A DNA stretch of 64,000 nucleotides from Herbinix sp. Lineage in GTDB: Bacteria; Bacillota; Clostridia; Lachnospirales; Lachnospiraceae. The translations under genes were made by a program, and so were the position numbers. Each line of letters begins with the position of its first letter. The first letter of the stretch is position 1. The stretch covers positions 1-64,000 of the forward strand of contig JAQZBN010000017.1 in NCBI GenBank assembly GCA_029238935.1, given 5' to 3'. Below the pieces are notes generated by a model. The model was not told where the DNA came from, ran no database searches, and worked only from the letters and a program-made list of their open reading frames with translations. Positions 62,291-64,000 of this stretch are shown in pieces.

Positions 62291-64000
62291 TTACTTTAAT
62301 AATTCTTCCATCTGATCTAGTAATTCTCCAAACAGCTTCAATGCTTCATTCACAGGCTGTTTCGTACTCATATCCACACCTGCAGCTTTCAAAAGATCGA
62401 TCGGATAATTGGATCCACCACTACTTAAGAAACGGATATAATCATCCACAGCCGGCTTACCTTCCTTTAAGATCCTACGTGATAATGCAATAGCTGCTGA
62501 ATAACCGGTGGAATACTGATATACATAAAAAGCATTATAAAAATGCGGTATTCTTGCCCACTCCATATCAATCTCGGAATCAATTACAATATCATCCCCA
62601 AAGTAAGCAACATTTAAATCATGATATATCTTGCATAAGGCATCCGCTGTAAGACTCTGACCTTCTTCCACCATTTTATGGGTAATCATCTCAAATTCAG
62701 CAAACATAGTCTGGCGATATAAGGTTCCTTTAAACTTCTCGAGGAAATGATTGATTAAGTATGCCTTTTCTTTCTTATCCTCCGTATGATTAATCATATA
62801 ATCAATTAATAAGGATTCATTGCAGGTTGAGGCTACCTCAGCCACAAAAATTTTATATCCGGCATATACAAAAGGCTGTTCTTTATCAGAATGATAACTG
62901 TGGATTGCATGACCCATCTCATGAGCTAAGGTAAATACATTATTTAAGGTATCATTATAATTTAACAATACATAGGGGTGTGTACCAAAGGCACCCCAGG
63001 AATACGCACCGCTTCTCTTATTCTCATTCTCATAAACATCGATCCAACGATTTTCAAAACCTTCCTTCAGGATTGCCTGATAAGCATCACCTAGGGGCTT
63101 GAGTCCTTCCGCTACTAGTTTCTTTCCTTCCTCAAAAGGAATATTCATATCCACATCTGATATAAGAGGTGCATATAAATCATACATATGAAGTTCATCT
63201 AATCCCAGAAGTTTTTTGCGAAGAGATACATAACGATGCATAAGAGACATATTTTCATGCACTGCAGCAATCAGGTTTTTATAAACATCAACGGGAATAT
63301 TTCCTCCGTCCAATGCTTTTTCAAGACTGGAGTTATATTTTCTTGCTTTTGCAAAGAATGCTTCCTGCTTTACGTTAGAGCTAAATGCTGCTGCCAAGGT
63401 ATTCTTGTAGGAACGATAAGTATGATAGACTCCCTCAAACGCTTCTTTTCTGACTCTACGATCCCTGCTTTCGAGCAATGACCCATATCTTCCATGGGTA
63501 ATTCGTACTTTTTCTCCATTTTCATCTTGGATTTCCGGGAACTTTAGGTCTGCATTATCAAACATTGAAAAAATATTCCCAGGGGCATCGGCGATTTCAC
63601 CGGCATCGGCCAATAATTCTTCCATTTCTGCAGAGAGGATGTGTGGTTTTAATCTTAAGATATCCTTTAAATAAAAATTATATAACCTAAGTTCTTCATT
63701 TTCAATTAAGAACTCCTTTAGTGTATCCTCGGACATGGTAAGAATCTCAGGGGTAGCAAAGGACATTGCACTATTTACTTGAACCGAAAGTGCATTCGAC
63801 TTGTTTGATAAGTCTTGATAGGTTGCATTGGAGGTATCCTCATGATACTTCTGATTGGCATATACATATACCCTCTCCAATAACATTCCGATCTCATCGG
63901 ATAATTGCAGAAAACTTAAAAGTAAATCACTGGATTTTGTCAGTCTTCCTTGATACTCTGCAACCTTCTTTAATAATTCTTTGATCTTGTCATACTCAAC
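62291..64000 (-). CDS. pepF: Oligoendopeptidase F, partial
   Basis: 569 residues are visible; the frame stays open to the right edge, so about 30 N-terminal residues lie outside (a Met at 63886 is internal). The M3-family zinc site is in FTLAHEMGHAIHSYH, with the third ligand region FVAEVASTCNES. It degrades peptides of about 7-17 residues in the cytoplasm. Upstream residues LKKVAEYQGRLTKSSDLLLS continue the helical N-terminal domain. Confidence 0.94.
   Translation of the reverse strand, partial: VEYDKIKELLKKVAEYQGRLTKSSDLLLSFLQLSDEIGMLLERVYVYANQKYHEDTSNATYQDLSNKSNALSVQVNSAMSFATPEILTMSEDTLKEFLIENEELRLYNFYLKDILRLKPHILSAEMEELLADAGEIADAPGNIFSMFDNADLKFPEIQDENGEKVRITHGRYGSLLESRDRRVRKEAFEGVYHTYRSYKNTLAAAFSSNVKQEAFFAKARKYNSSLEKALDGGNIPVDVYKNLIAAVHENMSLMHRYVSLRKKLLGLDELHMYDLYAPLISDVDMNIPFEEGKKLVAEGLKPLGDAYQAILKEGFENRWIDVYENENKRSGAYSWGAFGTHPYVLLNYNDTLNNVFTLAHEMGHAIHSYHSDKEQPFVYAGYKIFVAEVASTCNESLLIDYMINHTEDKKEKAYLINHFLEKFKGTLYRQTMFAEFEMITHKMVEEGQSLTADALCKIYHDLNVAYFGDDIVIDSEIDMEWARIPHFYNAFYVYQYSTGYSAAIALSRRILKEGKPAVDDYIRFLSSGGSNYPIDLLKAAGVDMSTKQPVNEALKLFGELLDQMEELLK

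Overview
The window reads as a chromosomal segment of a low-GC, spore-forming Clostridia bacterium, most likely Lachnospiraceae close to Lachnoclostridium phytofermentans (inferred from gene content and order; no search was possible). Supporting signs are the pta-ackA-yceD-rpmF block, the mtaB-ireB-ruvX-fur-rnj-mltG-trmR-trhP-sigK order, many GGAGG-type ribosome binding sites with several GTG and TTG starts, and U-rich hairpin terminators. Most genes are on the minus strand and are ordinary housekeeping genes.

Layout. 1-9.9 kb: partial substrate-binding lipoprotein, HtrA-type protease, pheA, a DUF5050-like protein, the folate operon folC-folE-folP-folBK and an RlmI-like methyltransferase. 10-16.2 kb: GtrA-like protein, orphan pilT, ABC-F ATPase, chemotaxis receptor, HD protein. 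16.4-21.8 kb: an interrupted sigK. 21.8-29.1 kb: tRNA-modification, RNA-decay and regulatory genes. 29.2-42.8 kb: HPr-like protein, a group II intron remnant, thiI plus cysteine desulfurase, M23 and LCP envelope proteins, peptidase, PFL/ACT pair, coaE-polA. 43-55.7 kb: zinc-finger membrane protein, tRNA-Leu, an Asn-rich repeat protein, NUDIX, PBP-SEDS pair, U32 protein, zapA, ruvAB, a cardiolipin synthase fusion. 55.8-64 kb: YprB-like nuclease, rpmF, yceD, ackA, pta, tmcAL, partial pepF.

Main discovery. The mother-cell sigma factor gene sigK is split by a compact element of about 4.7 kb comparable to the skin elements of Bacillus subtilis and Clostridioides difficile. The 5' fragment (21737 to about 21576, minus) lies in its usual place after the U32 gene, behind a promoter-like AC-N17-CATAAACTA. 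The 3' fragment (16866-16507, minus) is fused in frame to the C-terminus of the element's large serine recombinase, starting at the Asn-Glu codons that correspond to the B. subtilis skin crossover site. Between them lie an EAL-CBS-GGDEF cyclic-di-GMP protein with intact-looking EAL residues, three small unknown genes and 24-bp tandem repeats. The two sigK fragments together lack about 35 residues of sigma region 2, so simple excision would not give a complete SigK. The locus is therefore either degenerate or works in a way not visible here.

How the genes work together. The folate genes make a complete pterin branch. The cysteine desulfurase probably supplies sulfur to ThiI. TrhP and TrmR probably act in sequence on tRNA U34. 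Pta and AckA make acetate, which the neighbouring TmcAL would use to modify tRNA-Met. RuvX, IreB, Fur, RNase J and the MltG-like protein form a conserved clostridial cluster leading into sigK.
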